DNA from: Snodgrassella sp. CFCC 13594
GTDB taxonomy: Bacteria > Pseudomonadota > Gammaproteobacteria > Burkholderiales > Neisseriaceae
DNA: 64,000 bases
Direction: 5' to 3'
Assembly (NCBI RefSeq): GCF_001590725.1
Contig: NZ_LQXR01000009.1
Location: 1-64,000, forward strand
Shown: positions 28,733 through 38,222 of the stretch, in pieces
Layout of the letters: every line of letters starts with the position of its first letter
Numbering within the stretch: the first letter of the stretch is position 1
Program-made: the position numbers and the translations under genes
The notes under the pieces: model-generated
Database searches by the model: none
What the model saw: the letters and a program-made list of their open reading frames with translations, nothing else
What the model was told of the DNA's origin: nothing

Positions 28733-29683
28733 ATGAAAAAAAATTTTACATATGATTTTTTAATACAAAGTGTTAATGAAAAACGCCTGCGTTATTTTTA
28801 TCTGGTGATGATTTCCGGCTCAATGCGCCAAGCCGCGGAAATTTTAGATATTGATCAAGCCGGAATCAGTCGGCAAATTCAAGTATTCGAACAAGAATTA
28901 AACATCAAATTATTTGAACGAAAAGGCAGAAATATTATACCCACGGAGGCGGCATATATTGTCTTGGACTATTTCAAAGAGCAAATGCGCTGTGAAAATG
29001 CCTTGTTTCATCAATTGCACGAACTCAAGCAATCACGTCAACAAAATGTTTCCGTGGTATCCAGTGAAGGCTTTATCTATACCTTAATCAATCAAGTTTT
29101 GAAGCCTGTTAATCAACAATATGCTGATTTGTCGATTCGCTTAGAACTGATGGATGTCAATTATATTGTCCGGCTTGTGGCTGAAGGAAAGGCAGATTTG
29201 GGCTTGGCTTACAACCCGCCACTACACCCTGATGTGTGTATATTGGGTCAAAAAAACGACCCGGCCATTTTGGCGGTGCCATTCAATCACCCTTTAACCA
29301 AGCTGAAAAGAGCCATTCGTTTTGAAGAATTATCCGCTTTTCGCTTTGCAGTAATGCCTTTAGGATATGGGTTTAGGCAAATCATGGACAGCGAGCTGGC
29401 ACGCACCCAAACCAGCCTAGACATTGGTCTGGTCACCAACTCCATGTCTGCCTTAAAAAATTACGTGGCAGCAGGACATGGTATTTCTATCCTGCGTGCA
29501 GTGGATGTCCATCAAGAAGTAGGCAGCAAGCACATTCAAATGTTGCCATTGGATTCCGAACTCTGTTCACAAGCCCAAAGTCAGTTATTGATGCGAAAAC
29601 ACGTCACTGTATCTGATTCATGTCGGGTATTGATTCGACAAATCCAAACCAGCTTTGGATTAACAGCCATTACGGACGTTTGA
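28733..29683 (+). CDS. LysR-family transcriptional regulator
   Basis: 316 residues from the ATG at 28733; TTG and ATG codons 24-27 nt upstream are alternatives. The N-terminal winged helix (RLRYFYLVMISGSMRQAAEI and ISRQIQVFEQELNIKLFERK) is typical LysR, followed by a type 2 periplasmic-binding-like effector domain. It is divergent from the MFS-M81 locus with a 123-nt shared region, the classic arrangement for a regulator of that locus. The gene is A+T-richer than most neighbours. The inducer is unknown, but it could be the MFS substrate. Confidence 0.92.
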   Translation: MKKNFTYDFLIQSVNEKRLRYFYLVMISGSMRQAAEILDIDQAGISRQIQVFEQELNIKLFERKGRNIIPTEAAYIVLDYFKEQMRCENALFHQLHELKQSRQQNVSVVSSEGFIYTLINQVLKPVNQQYADLSIRLELMDVNYIVRLVAEGKADLGLAYNPPLHPDVCILGQKNDPAILAVPFNHPLTKLKRAIRFEELSAFRFAVMPLGYGFRQIMDSELARTQTSLDIGLVTNSMSALKNYVAAGHGISILRAVDVHQEVGSKHIQMLPLDSELCSQAQSQLLMRKHVTVSDSCRVLIRQIQTSFGLTAITDV

Positions 29684-29712
29684 TGGCTACTGCACACCAA
29701 GCAAATTGCGCA

Positions 29713-30234
29713 TCATTGTGGTGACTGATGCTGCCTCCACCATACTTCAATGGCCTCTGCATCGGGTGGCAATACGGTCACATATTCGTCACCAAATGCG
29801 CGCCACGCTGTCTGAAAAGAAGGCGAAAGCAAACACAATACTGGCAAAGATGCTGCGGCAGCAGCCCCATATTCGGCCGCAAAGCCCCGCCCTTCTGCCT
29901 CAGCATGACCAAATTTATTGATGATGAGTAAATCTGGCTGGGCAGCCATGTCGCGTCGCAATACGCTGGCCGCATCAGCCAAGGCTTGCTCATCCAACAA
30001 ACAGCTGCTTGAGCCCGTTCCCAAACATTGCAAAATGCTAAAGCATGTGCCATCGGCTACCGATTGAATGACATCACTTTGCCGCAAACCTTGCTCATTA
30101 CACGCATTCAACAATCCCCCTAGGTGCCATCCCTGCTGCTGCCATTGTTGAATCAAGCGCCACACCAATGCCGTGGTACCATCAGCATCCTCATACAGCA
30201 CGCCCGCCATTAATGCATTATTCGCCACGCCCAT
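29713..30234 (-). CDS. DUF2478 family protein
   Basis: 173 residues. The motif LLIINKFGHAEAEGRGF near residue 105 is the hallmark of DUF2478, a nucleotide-binding-like family often found near molybdate or metal-related genes; the N-terminal strand resembles a P-loop fold, but no Walker A is present (GVLYEDADGTTALVWRL instead). Its function is not established. It lies alone between the LysR gene and copA, convergent with the former. Confidence 0.75.
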   Translation of the reverse strand: MGVANNALMAGVLYEDADGTTALVWRLIQQWQQQGWHLGGLLNACNEQGLRQSDVIQSVADGTCFSILQCLGTGSSSCLLDEQALADAASVLRRDMAAQPDLLIINKFGHAEAEGRGFAAEYGAAAAASLPVLCLLSPSFQTAWRAFGDEYVTVLPPDAEAIEVWWRQHQSPQ

Positions 30235-30329
30235 ACTGAAATACCTGTTTTGAAATCAAATTGTCACCATGACCAAGCACCTGCGCCACAAAATACGCCA
30301 TCAACTTCAGCGCGTCGATGAACCTATTT

Positions 30330-32498
30330 TTATTCCGACAAGCGGCTATTTTTCAAACGTAACGCATTACCCAACACCGAAATCGAGCTTAACGCCATGG
30401 CTGCGCCGGCAATGACCGGACTCAACCAACCCATCGCGGCCAAAGGAATACCCAGTATGTTGTAGAAAAACGCAAAAAATAAATTTTGCTTAATGTTGCG
30501 CACAGTGTCTTGAGCCAAGGCCAAAGCATCCGCTACTTGATTCACAGAATGCTGCATAAGTGTGGCGCTCGCCGTGTGCGCCGCCACATCGGCGCCGCCA
30601 TACATGGCAAAACTCACGTCAGCCGCCGCCAAAGCCGGCGCATCATTCACGCCATCGCCCACCATGGCCACAACTTTACCCTCTTTCATCAAAGCTTCCA
30701 CAGCCTGTGCCTTGTCGCGCGGGCTCATCTCCGCTTGATAGTGGCCGATATCCAATTGTTCAGCCACATGCTGTACCACACCGAGGTGGTCTCCGCTCAT
30801 AATGTGCACATCCATGCCCTGTTTCTGCAAACGGCGCACGGCTGCCAACGAATCGGCCTTGAGGGTATCGGCCAAGGCAAAAGCACCCACTACCTCGCCG
30901 GCCAAGCTCACCGCCACCACGCTCGCACTCTGCCATTGCACATGGGTTTGCAATTGCTCAGGCAACTGCCAGCCCACATATTTCGGCTGCCCCACTTTAA
31001 CCACGCCAAAACCCTGGACTTCGGCGGCGATGCCTTGTCCAGTTTCACTGTGACTTTGTGCCGCAGTAGGCCATACCAATTCTTTCTGCTGGGCTTCCGC
31101 CACAATGGCCTGTGCCAAGGGATGATTAGCCAAACTTTCAACTGCCGCGCTGATACGCCATACGTCTTCCGCTGTTAATTGACCATGTTCAGGCAACCAC
31201 TGTGCCACTACCTGCGGCTGCCCCGTGGTCAAAGTGCCTGTTTTATCCAAAATGACGGTATTCACTTTACTGGCTCGCTCCATCGACGCCGCATCTTTAA
31301 ACCACACCCCAAAACCGGCGGCCTTACCCATACCCACCATGATGGCTGCCGGTGTGGCCAAACCCAACGCGCAAGGACAGGCAATCACCAATACCGCTAC
31401 CGCGCGCATCAAGGCATCATTCAGGTTGGTTGTTAACCACGCATTAAGGACAAAAGTCAGCACGGCAATGGCCAATACCACGGGTACAAATACCGCCGCC
31501 ACTTTATCCGCTAAGCGCGCAATCGGCGCTTTGCTGCCTTGGGCTTCCGCCAACGCCGCCATCATGTCGCCCAAAAGCGTCTTACTGCCCAAACTGTGTG
31601 CCTGATACACCACGCTACCATCGGTCACCAATGCGCCGGCCAGCAAGGTATCCCCCACTGTTTTCAGCAAAGGCCGCGATTCGCCCGTGAGGTGGCTCTC
31701 GTCCACCCATGCTTCGCCGCGCTCGATGGCACCATCGGCTGCCACGCGTTCACCTGCGTTCACCTGCAAAATGTCGTTCACGTGCACTTGATCCAAAGGC
31801 ACAGATTCCCAAGCTGAGCCATTTTGCTTACGCACCATTTGGGGCGTCAGCTTGAGCAATAAGCCCATACTATTGAGGCTCTGTTTTTTGGTGCGCGCCT
31901 CCAAATACTTACCTAACGAAACGAATGCAATCACCATCACACTGGCTTCAAAATAAATGTGCCCATGTCCATTCATGTCTGATGGCGCAAACAACATATA
32001 ACTGGAATAGAGCCAAATCGACAGCGTACCCAGACTCACCAATACATCCATATTGGCCAATCCACCTTTAATCGATGCCCATGCGCCTTTATAGAATGGC
32101 CAAGCCAAGCCCCACTGCATGATGCTGGCCAAGACGAATTGCCAAATGGGTGACAACATCCAATCGTGTCGTCCTAAAAACATGCCCACCATGCCCACCA
32201 GAAAGGGCAATGTAATCAGCCATTCGAGCGCCAACCGTGCCGAAAATTTCGGCATCGCGCCCAATTGCGGCAAAGCATGCTCGTCAATGGGCTTGGCGTC
32301 ATAACCTGCTTTTTGGATAAAACCCACAATATCCGCCGGTTTAAGCTGGCTATCGTCAAAATGGACTTGCGCTTCCTCTCCAGCAAAATTCACACTGGCC
32401 GAACTCACTGACTGCTGACGATTCAGTACTTTCTCAATACGCGTGGCGCATGCTTGGCAAGTCATGCCTTCAATCTGAAAACGGGCTTTTTGCATCAT
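30330..32498 (-). CDS. copA: Copper-exporting P1B-type ATPase CopA
   Basis: 722 residues. One N-terminal heavy-metal-associated domain carries GMTCQAC (Cys 14 and 17). Membrane helices, the ion-path CPC in VIACPCALGLATPAA, the phosphorylated DKTGTLT, and the hinge GDGVNDAPAL follow in the usual order. It exports Cu(I) from the cytoplasm. AGGAGG lies just upstream; the second of two tandem ATGs (32495) is better spaced from it. It lies downstream of copZ and the cueR-type promoter, so it should be induced by copper, though a DUS stem intervenes. Confidence 0.96.
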   Translation of the reverse strand: MMQKARFQIEGMTCQACATRIEKVLNRQQSVSSASVNFAGEEAQVHFDDSQLKPADIVGFIQKAGYDAKPIDEHALPQLGAMPKFSARLALEWLITLPFLVGMVGMFLGRHDWMLSPIWQFVLASIMQWGLAWPFYKGAWASIKGGLANMDVLVSLGTLSIWLYSSYMLFAPSDMNGHGHIYFEASVMVIAFVSLGKYLEARTKKQSLNSMGLLLKLTPQMVRKQNGSAWESVPLDQVHVNDILQVNAGERVAADGAIERGEAWVDESHLTGESRPLLKTVGDTLLAGALVTDGSVVYQAHSLGSKTLLGDMMAALAEAQGSKAPIARLADKVAAVFVPVVLAIAVLTFVLNAWLTTNLNDALMRAVAVLVIACPCALGLATPAAIMVGMGKAAGFGVWFKDAASMERASKVNTVILDKTGTLTTGQPQVVAQWLPEHGQLTAEDVWRISAAVESLANHPLAQAIVAEAQQKELVWPTAAQSHSETGQGIAAEVQGFGVVKVGQPKYVGWQLPEQLQTHVQWQSASVVAVSLAGEVVGAFALADTLKADSLAAVRRLQKQGMDVHIMSGDHLGVVQHVAEQLDIGHYQAEMSPRDKAQAVEALMKEGKVVAMVGDGVNDAPALAAADVSFAMYGGADVAAHTASATLMQHSVNQVADALALAQDTVRNIKQNLFFAFFYNILGIPLAAMGWLSPVIAGAAMALSSISVLGNALRLKNSRLSE

Positions 32499-32537
32499 GG
32501 CCTCCTTCTTCTTAATTTATGCCTCAATGCGTCAACA

Positions 32538-32563
32538 TTCAGGCAGCCCCAAGGCTGCCTGAA
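32538..32563. terminator. Inverted DUS pair between copZ and copA
   Basis: TTCAGGCAGCC, 4-base loop, GGCTGCCTGAA. It lies between copZ and copA on the minus strand. No T run follows, so it may attenuate rather than end transcription into copA. Confidence 0.65.
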
Positions 32564-32589
32564 ACCACACTAAAACCAATGCATCCCAT

Positions 32590-32804
32590 TTACTGTTCAA
32601 TTTTTACATCGTAGCCCGCATCTTCCACTGCTTCGACCAATGCTGTTGGGCTGGTTTTGGCCTCATCAAATTCAACTTGGGCTTGGGCATGGGCCAAATC
32701 CACATGGCTTTTACCACGCCAGATACCGCGAGTAATGCTCGGGTAACACTTTTAACACACCCGCCACAACTCATACCGTCTATGTGTAGAATCACATTTT
32801 GCAT
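32590..32804 (-). pseudogene. copZ: CopZ-like copper chaperone, one-base frameshift at an A tract
   Basis: The frame begins with the HMA domain (MQNVILHIDGMSCGGCVKS, metal Cys 13 and 16), then loses family similarity after about 33 residues and stops at 32604. The expected second half (VDLAHAQAQVEFDEAKTSP and VEAVEDAGYDV) is in another frame and ends at 32590. Restoring one A in the run at 32709-32712 gives a normal 71-residue chaperone. Reading -1 at GTA-AAA would do the same, so programmed slippage is conceivable. The metal-binding loop survives even in the short form. It lies directly behind the cueR-controlled promoter and ahead of copA. Confidence 0.85.
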
Positions 32805-32834
32805 GATGAATCTCCTTATCGATCAAGTGGAAAC

Positions 32835-32865
32835 AGCATAAACCTTTACCCTATGTTAAAGTCAA
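32835..32865 (-). promoter_or_regulatory. CueR-type promoter/operator for copZ-copA
   Basis: On the minus strand, -35 TTGACT and -10 TATGCT are separated by 19 bp, longer than the standard 17 and typical of promoters activated by MerR-family regulators. The spacer contains the dyad CTTTAAC-ATAG-GGTAAAG, similar to known CueR boxes. It drives the copZ gene and lies 33 nt from the cueR start. Confidence 0.85.
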
Positions 32866-32897
32866 ATTTTTAAACTTCACGCTTAGGCACAACAACC

Positions 32898-33338
32898 ATG
32901 ATCAATATTAGTCAAGCCGCCAGTGCCGTTGGGCTATCAACCAAAGCCATACGCGATTATGAGACCGCCAATCTGATCCACCCAATGCGTGCCGACAACG
33001 GCTATCGACTCTACAACGCCAATGATATCGAAACCTTACGCTTCATCAAGCATGCCCGCGATGTGGATTTTTCACTGGCTCAAATTACCCAATTGCTGGC
33101 TTTGCGCAACAATCCACAACGCGCCAGTGCTGACGTCAAAACACTGGTCGGCCAACACATCCATATGCTCACCCATAAAATTGAACGCTTAAGCTCCATG
33201 AGAACCACTTTGCAAGGCTGGTATGACCAATGTGGTGGCAATCATCAACCCGACTGCGCCATATTGACCGGACTGAGTAAAGCCGCTGATCACGGTGCCA
33301 ACAGCCAACCGGCAGCCAAAGTGCCCAAAATTCGCTAA
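32898..33338 (+). CDS. cueR: Cu(I)-responsive MerR-family regulator CueR
   Basis: 146 residues. The N-terminal MerR helix-turn-helix (MINISQAASAVGLSTKAIRDYE) and the dimerisation helix are complete. The C-terminal metal loop CGGNHQPDC places two Cys 8 residues apart, as in E. coli CueR (Cys112 and Cys120), which indicates a +1 metal sensor for Cu, Ag or Au rather than a mercury or zinc sensor. It is divergent from copZ-copA and separated by the matching promoter. A second role is unlikely. Confidence 0.93.
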   Translation: MINISQAASAVGLSTKAIRDYETANLIHPMRADNGYRLYNANDIETLRFIKHARDVDFSLAQITQLLALRNNPQRASADVKTLVGQHIHMLTHKIERLSSMRTTLQGWYDQCGGNHQPDCAILTGLSKAADHGANSQPAAKVPKIR

Positions 33339-33369
33339 AATAGCGCGTTTTGTTGCCACTTATTTCTCC

Positions 33370-36300
33370 ATGCGCCTAACCCACATCAAGCTTGCCGGTT
33401 TCAAATCCTTTGTTGACCCCACTACCTTAACCGTTCCGGGCCAGCTGGTTGCAGTCATCGGCCCCAATGGTTGCGGTAAAAGCAATGTGATTGATGCTGT
33501 GCGCTGGGTATTGGGCGAAGCCTCAGCCAAACAATTGCGCGGCGAAAGCATGCAAGACGTGATTTTCAACGGAGCCAACACGCGAAGACCAGCACCGCGC
33601 GCCTCTGTAGAGTTGGTGTTTAACAACAGCGATGGCCAATTGCAAGGCCCTTGGGGACAATACACCGAGGTGGCCATCAAACGCCAACTCACACGCCAAG
33701 GTGAATCAACTTATTACATCAACAATCAAGTGGTACGTCGTCGCGACATTACCGATTTATTTTTGGGCACGGGTGTTGGTGCTCGTGGTTATGCCGTCAT
33801 TGAACAAGGCATGATCTCGCGCATTATTGAAGCACGGCCCGAAGAATTACGCGCCTACATTGAAGAAGCTGCAGGTATTTCCAAATATAAAGAACGCCGC
33901 CGCGAGACTGAAAGCCGCCTCAAGGACACCCGAGAACACGTACAACGCTTGGGTGATTTACAAAGCGAATTGGATCGCCAAGTTGAAAAATTACAACGAC
34001 AGGCCAAAACCGCAGAGCAATACCAAGCCCTTAAAGCGCAATTAACCCAACAGCAAGATTTACTCGACTACGTGCAATGGCAACAAGCTTTACAACAAGC
34101 CGATGAAGCCACTACACGGCATCAGCAACATCAAGCCACACAAACTGAACTCACCGCTCAAATCAACGCGCTTCAGGCCGCCGCACACGCCATGCAGCAA
34201 CAAGAACAGCAACAACAGCAGCAAGTGCATGAATGGGGTAATGAGCGAGCACTTCTGCGCGAACAATGGGCGCGTTTAGAAGAGCAAATCCGCCATCGAC
34301 AAAGCCTGCAACAACGCTTTGAGCGCGAACAAAACCAAGCACAAACCCACTTACAGCGCCTACAACAACAAACAATAACACTGGCTGAAGAATCAACGGG
34401 CCTAGATGAGCAATTGGCAGAGCAGCAGTTGTCACTAGAAGAATGGGCGTGGCAAATCACTGAGCATGAAACCCTATTGCCTGAGTTGGAAGAGCAAGCC
34501 CAACAAGCTGAATTGGCGCGCCAAAGCCAGCAAAGCGAGTGGGCACGCCTACAACGTGAATATGCGCTCAAGCAACAACAACAAAAACATGCCGAGCAAA
34601 ATATTACCCAGCTACAACAGCGCCAATTACAACTCGCCGACGAGCAAAAACAACTGGCCTTGCCTGAAGAATCGGTCGTTGCGGCTGCCCAAGAGGCCGC
34701 GGCCCTGGCTGAAGCCGAGGTATTGGTGCTGGAAGATGACTTAGTACAGAGTGAAGCACATCATGCCGATATGCAGGCAGCCTATCAAGCTGCGCAAGCA
34801 CAGTTGCAGACCTTAGAAAAGCAGCAACTAACATTAACGGCCCAACAATCGGCGCTGGCGGCCTTACTGCCGGCTGTGGAAGCCGACGACTTTTGGGCAC
34901 AAACCGCACACACACAAGCCCTTTCCGTGTGGCAACAAATAGAAGTAGACACCGATTGGCAGCAAGCATTGGGTGTGGCTTTGGGCAAACGCCTGCAAGC
35001 TCGATGCTTGCCCAATTTTCAACCACCGGAACCGCTCCCCCCTGGCAGTGCTCAATGGATTAACCGCAACATGACACCCAGCAGCCCCATCGCGGATCCT
35101 TTAAGTGCACACGTACACGCGCAAAGCAGCCCGCTTCTTCAGGCAGCCCTACACCACTGGCTTGATCACATTGGCTGCGCGGAAACGTTGTCTGAGGCCA
35201 TAACTCGCCAATCGGAACTGACCGGACAACAAGCCCTGATTACCCCACAAGGACATTGGGTAGATGCTGTGAGCATCAGCTTATTTGCCGAAACCGACGG
35301 CGAACCTTTGCTACAACGCCAACAACAATTACGCCAATGGGAAATAGAATCAGCGGCACTGGAAGTCCCTTTGCAACAGGCACAGCAGGCTTTGGCTCAC
35401 TGCATGGATGAAATGGCCTTGGCCAAGCAACAACAGCAACAGCAACAAAACCAACTAAAACAGCACCAACAAACGCTTCAGGCAGCCAGCAAACGTGCCA
35501 CTGAATTGTTGACGCAGACCAATCAAGGTCAAATGCGGCAAGAACGCATTCGACAAGAATGGGCACAAATCACCGCTGCACTGAGCCAAGAAAGCCAACA
35601 ACGGGATGCTGCCGCTGCCGATGCAGGCACTTTACAACAATCCATCGCAACATTAGCTGATCAACAACAACATCAGCAGCAACTGCATCAGCAGCAATTG
35701 CAGTCACTCAAACAAACCCAATTGAGCTTATTAGAAGCACGCCGAACCCAAGGCATGGTTGAAATGACCGTGATGCGCCTGCAACAACGGCAACACGCCA
35801 TTGCCCAAGAACAATCGCGCATTACGCAAGAGCGTGAAGAATGGCAAGAGCGCCAAAGTGAATTGGCACTCCACCATGAGCAAGAAAGCTTAGATGGGGA
35901 GTGGCAAGCGCAACTGGCAGAGTTGAATGCTCAAATGGAAGCAGCCAATGCCCGCTATGATGAAGCGCAAAGCCAATTAAATGCGCAGCAAAAACAGGTT
36001 CAAGCAATCTACGAACAACAACAAACACTCAGCAACAGGCTGCCTGAAAGCCAAGCCGCGACACAACAGGCATTGTTGCAGCAACAAGAAGCACTACTCA
36101 ATGCCAAGCGTTATCATGAAACCTTAAAAAATAATGGCGCTGATCTAGATGCCTTGGCTCAGCAACACAAGGACAGCAGCCCTCAGGCATTGGGCAATGA
36201 CATAGCAACTTTGGCCCAACGCATCGCTGCTTTGGGTGCAGTGAATCTCGCGGCACTGCAAGAGCTGGCAGAAGCGACAGAACGGCAGCACTATTACACC

Positions 36301-36885
36301 GCACAGAGAGATGACGTCCAAGCGGCCATCGCGCTATTGGAAGAAGCCATTGCCCAAATCGACCATGAAACCAAAGCCCGTTTCAAGCACACCTTCGACG
36401 CCGTCAATGAGAAAGTACAAGCCTACTTCCCCACGCTGTTTGGTGGTGGCGAAGCCGCTTTGCACATGGTTGGCGATGACCTGCTCAGCGCTGGCGTCTC
36501 CATCATGGCGCGACCGCCTGGCAAAAAAAACAGCACCATTTACCTGTTGTCGGGCGGCGAAAAAGCGCTGACAGCAATGAGCTTGGTGTTCGCCTTGTTT
36601 AGCCTCAATCCAGCGCCTTTCTGCTTGCTGGATGAGGTGGATGCGCCACTGGATGATGCCAACACCAGCCGCTTTTGCCAATTGGTCAAAGAAATGTCGG
36701 CGCAAACCCAGTTTTTGTATATCTCACACAATCGCCTCACCATGGAAATGGCCGAGCAGTTAGTGGGGGTTACCATGCAGGAAAAAGGCGTCTCGCGCAT
36801 TGTGGCGGTGGACATCCAGCAAGCATTGAGCATGGCAGAGCCTAATCGGCATAATGTCATTCATAAAAACTGCCCCGCCTCGTGA
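33370..36885 (+). CDS. smc: Chromosome segregation protein SMC
   Basis: 1171 residues from the ATG at 33370; the open frame begins earlier, inside cueR, without family similarity. Walker A GPNGCGKSNVID lies at about 33-44, the signature LLSGGEKALTAMSLVFA and Walker B FCLLDEVDAPLDDANT at the C-terminus. Long Gln/Glu/Ala-rich coiled coils flank a hinge near residues 510-640. The coils include several pure Gln runs (for example near 34,195 and 35,430) encoded by CAA/CAG repeats. As the core of condensin it organises and segregates the nucleoid. One exact DUS lies in the coding sequence at 36037-36048. Confidence 0.96.
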   Translation: MRLTHIKLAGFKSFVDPTTLTVPGQLVAVIGPNGCGKSNVIDAVRWVLGEASAKQLRGESMQDVIFNGANTRRPAPRASVELVFNNSDGQLQGPWGQYTEVAIKRQLTRQGESTYYINNQVVRRRDITDLFLGTGVGARGYAVIEQGMISRIIEARPEELRAYIEEAAGISKYKERRRETESRLKDTREHVQRLGDLQSELDRQVEKLQRQAKTAEQYQALKAQLTQQQDLLDYVQWQQALQQADEATTRHQQHQATQTELTAQINALQAAAHAMQQQEQQQQQQVHEWGNERALLREQWARLEEQIRHRQSLQQRFEREQNQAQTHLQRLQQQTITLAEESTGLDEQLAEQQLSLEEWAWQITEHETLLPELEEQAQQAELARQSQQSEWARLQREYALKQQQQKHAEQNITQLQQRQLQLADEQKQLALPEESVVAAAQEAAALAEAEVLVLEDDLVQSEAHHADMQAAYQAAQAQLQTLEKQQLTLTAQQSALAALLPAVEADDFWAQTAHTQALSVWQQIEVDTDWQQALGVALGKRLQARCLPNFQPPEPLPPGSAQWINRNMTPSSPIADPLSAHVHAQSSPLLQAALHHWLDHIGCAETLSEAITRQSELTGQQALITPQGHWVDAVSISLFAETDGEPLLQRQQQLRQWEIESAALEVPLQQAQQALAHCMDEMALAKQQQQQQQNQLKQHQQTLQAASKRATELLTQTNQGQMRQERIRQEWAQITAALSQESQQRDAAAADAGTLQQSIATLADQQQHQQQLHQQQLQSLKQTQLSLLEARRTQGMVEMTVMRLQQRQHAIAQEQSRITQEREEWQERQSELALHHEQESLDGEWQAQLAELNAQMEAANARYDEAQSQLNAQQKQVQAIYEQQQTLSNRLPESQAATQQALLQQQEALLNAKRYHETLKNNGADLDALAQQHKDSSPQALGNDIATLAQRIAALGAVNLAALQELAEATERQHYYTAQRDDVQAAIALLEEAIAQIDHETKARFKHTFDAVNEKVQAYFPTLFGGGEAALHMVGDDLLSAGVSIMARPPGKKNSTIYLLSGGEKALTAMSLVFALFSLNPAPFCLLDEVDAPLDDANTSRFCQLVKEMSAQTQFLYISHNRLTMEMAEQLVGVTMQEKGVSRIVAVDIQQALSMAEPNRHNVIHKNCPAS

Positions 36886-37001
36886 CGCACGGCCAGTACA
36901 CAGCAATATTGGCCAGCAATCCATATTGACAATGGCATAATTATCGCCAATGATGTTTTCATGTTGCGCTTTCCGCTGTCTCCCATACAAGGAAAACAAT
37001 C

Positions 37002-37490
37002 ATGAAGACACAGAGAAACCTTCGACAGCAACATCAATCCAATGGATTTGGCTTGATTGAACTGGTAATGGTGGTGGCAATATTGGCCGTGCTGGCGGCC
37101 ATTGCCATCCCAAGCTATCGGTATTACCTCAAAAAAACACGGCTGTCTCAAGCAAAACAAATTTTACTCACCAACAGCCATGCGCTGGATCAATATTATC
37201 AGCGCCACCTAAGCTACAAAGCCAATTCCACCACATGGATGACCTTGCCACTAACACAAAACGATCATTTTTGCTTCCGCCTGGTTGGCAACCCGCGCGG
37301 CGCAACCAATGAGCGTTATAACGTGAAAGCAGTTGCTTTGGACTCTGAAGAAGAATCTCGGGTGATGAAAATCAGTCAAGATGGCACAGTTTTGCTGTGT
37401 GCACAAAGCAGCAGCCGTTGCAGTGATCCCAACCCTTATTTCAGTGGCGGCAGTGCCGTGGATAAAGAATGCCGTGTTTTTGGTACCTAG
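37002..37490 (+). CDS. Type IV pilin-like protein (minor pilin)
   Basis: 162 residues. A class III signal peptide is cut at Gly before FGLIELVMVVAILAVLAAIA, with the conserved Glu at mature position 5, followed by the hydrophobic N-terminal helix. The C-terminal part has three Cys (CFRL, LLCAQ, RCSDP and a final CRVFG) that may form disulfides. Length and sequence are closer to minor pilins such as PilX/PilV/ComP-like proteins than to the major pilin PilE, but I cannot decide which. It stands alone downstream of smc. Confidence 0.85.
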   Translation: MKTQRNLRQQHQSNGFGLIELVMVVAILAVLAAIAIPSYRYYLKKTRLSQAKQILLTNSHALDQYYQRHLSYKANSTTWMTLPLTQNDHFCFRLVGNPRGATNERYNVKAVALDSEEESRVMKISQDGTVLLCAQSSSRCSDPNPYFSGGSAVDKECRVFGT

Positions 37491-37611
37491 TTACTTTCTC
37501 ATACGAAACGATATGCCATTTCGACTGCCTAAAATACTATACGACCATGGTAAGTCAGACTGGCACACCGGTAGCTTCTCTTGATTATTTGTTGAGCCGC
37601 TGCTAAGCAAC

Positions 37612-38139
37612 TCAATGTACCGCGATGCGTCTGGACGCACATTGCTGCTTCGCTTGTTTCACCAATAGATCCAACTTTGCGGCGCTGATTTCACCCAATA
37701 CTGCTTGCTGGAAACCACATTTTGGCGCGCGCACCAGCGTAAATGGCAAAGCCCCCACTGCATTACCCAAGCCTTGCATAAACTGGCGACTGTCCTGCCC
37801 CACATAGCGCCACAGCGGATAGCGTACATTTACCTCGCGGGTAAAACGCTGTAAATTGGCGTCTGTATCCAAAGCAATGCCAATTAACTGCAGTGCCGTA
37901 TTTTTGCCGCCATAACCATGTTGCCGATACCAGCGATTGAGCATGGGCATCTCTTTGCGGCACGGAGCACACCAAGTAGCCCAAACATTCACGACCTGAA
38001 TCGGCTGAGCAACGGTAGCCAAACCCACAGGCTTCCCCGCCGGCCAAGTTTGCAAATCAGCCGCCCATACCGGGGCACAAAAAATAAAACCGATTCCCCC
38101 AAATAAAGCCTGAACGCATAACGCTGAGGTGATTTTCAT
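37612..38139 (-). CDS. TlpA-family periplasmic thiol-disulfide protein
   Basis: 175 residues from the ATG at 38139 (a start 5 codons earlier is possible). A cleavable signal peptide ends near APVWA-A. The thioredoxin fold carries the redox motif WATWCAPCRKEMP, typical of TlpA/ResA-like reductases that act in cytochrome c maturation or oxidative repair of periplasmic proteins. The cis-Pro is in VGALPFTLV. The specific substrate is not evident from the neighbours. Confidence 0.88.
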   Translation of the reverse strand: MKITSALCVQALFGGIGFIFCAPVWAADLQTWPAGKPVGLATVAQPIQVVNVWATWCAPCRKEMPMLNRWYRQHGYGGKNTALQLIGIALDTDANLQRFTREVNVRYPLWRYVGQDSRQFMQGLGNAVGALPFTLVRAPKCGFQQAVLGEISAAKLDLLVKQAKQQCASRRIAVH

Positions 38140-38222
38140 GGATAACACTTGCATTCACTCCGTTCGCACATACAATAGACACATAATCATCATACTATTG
38201 AATCGCGATACGAGAACACTTC

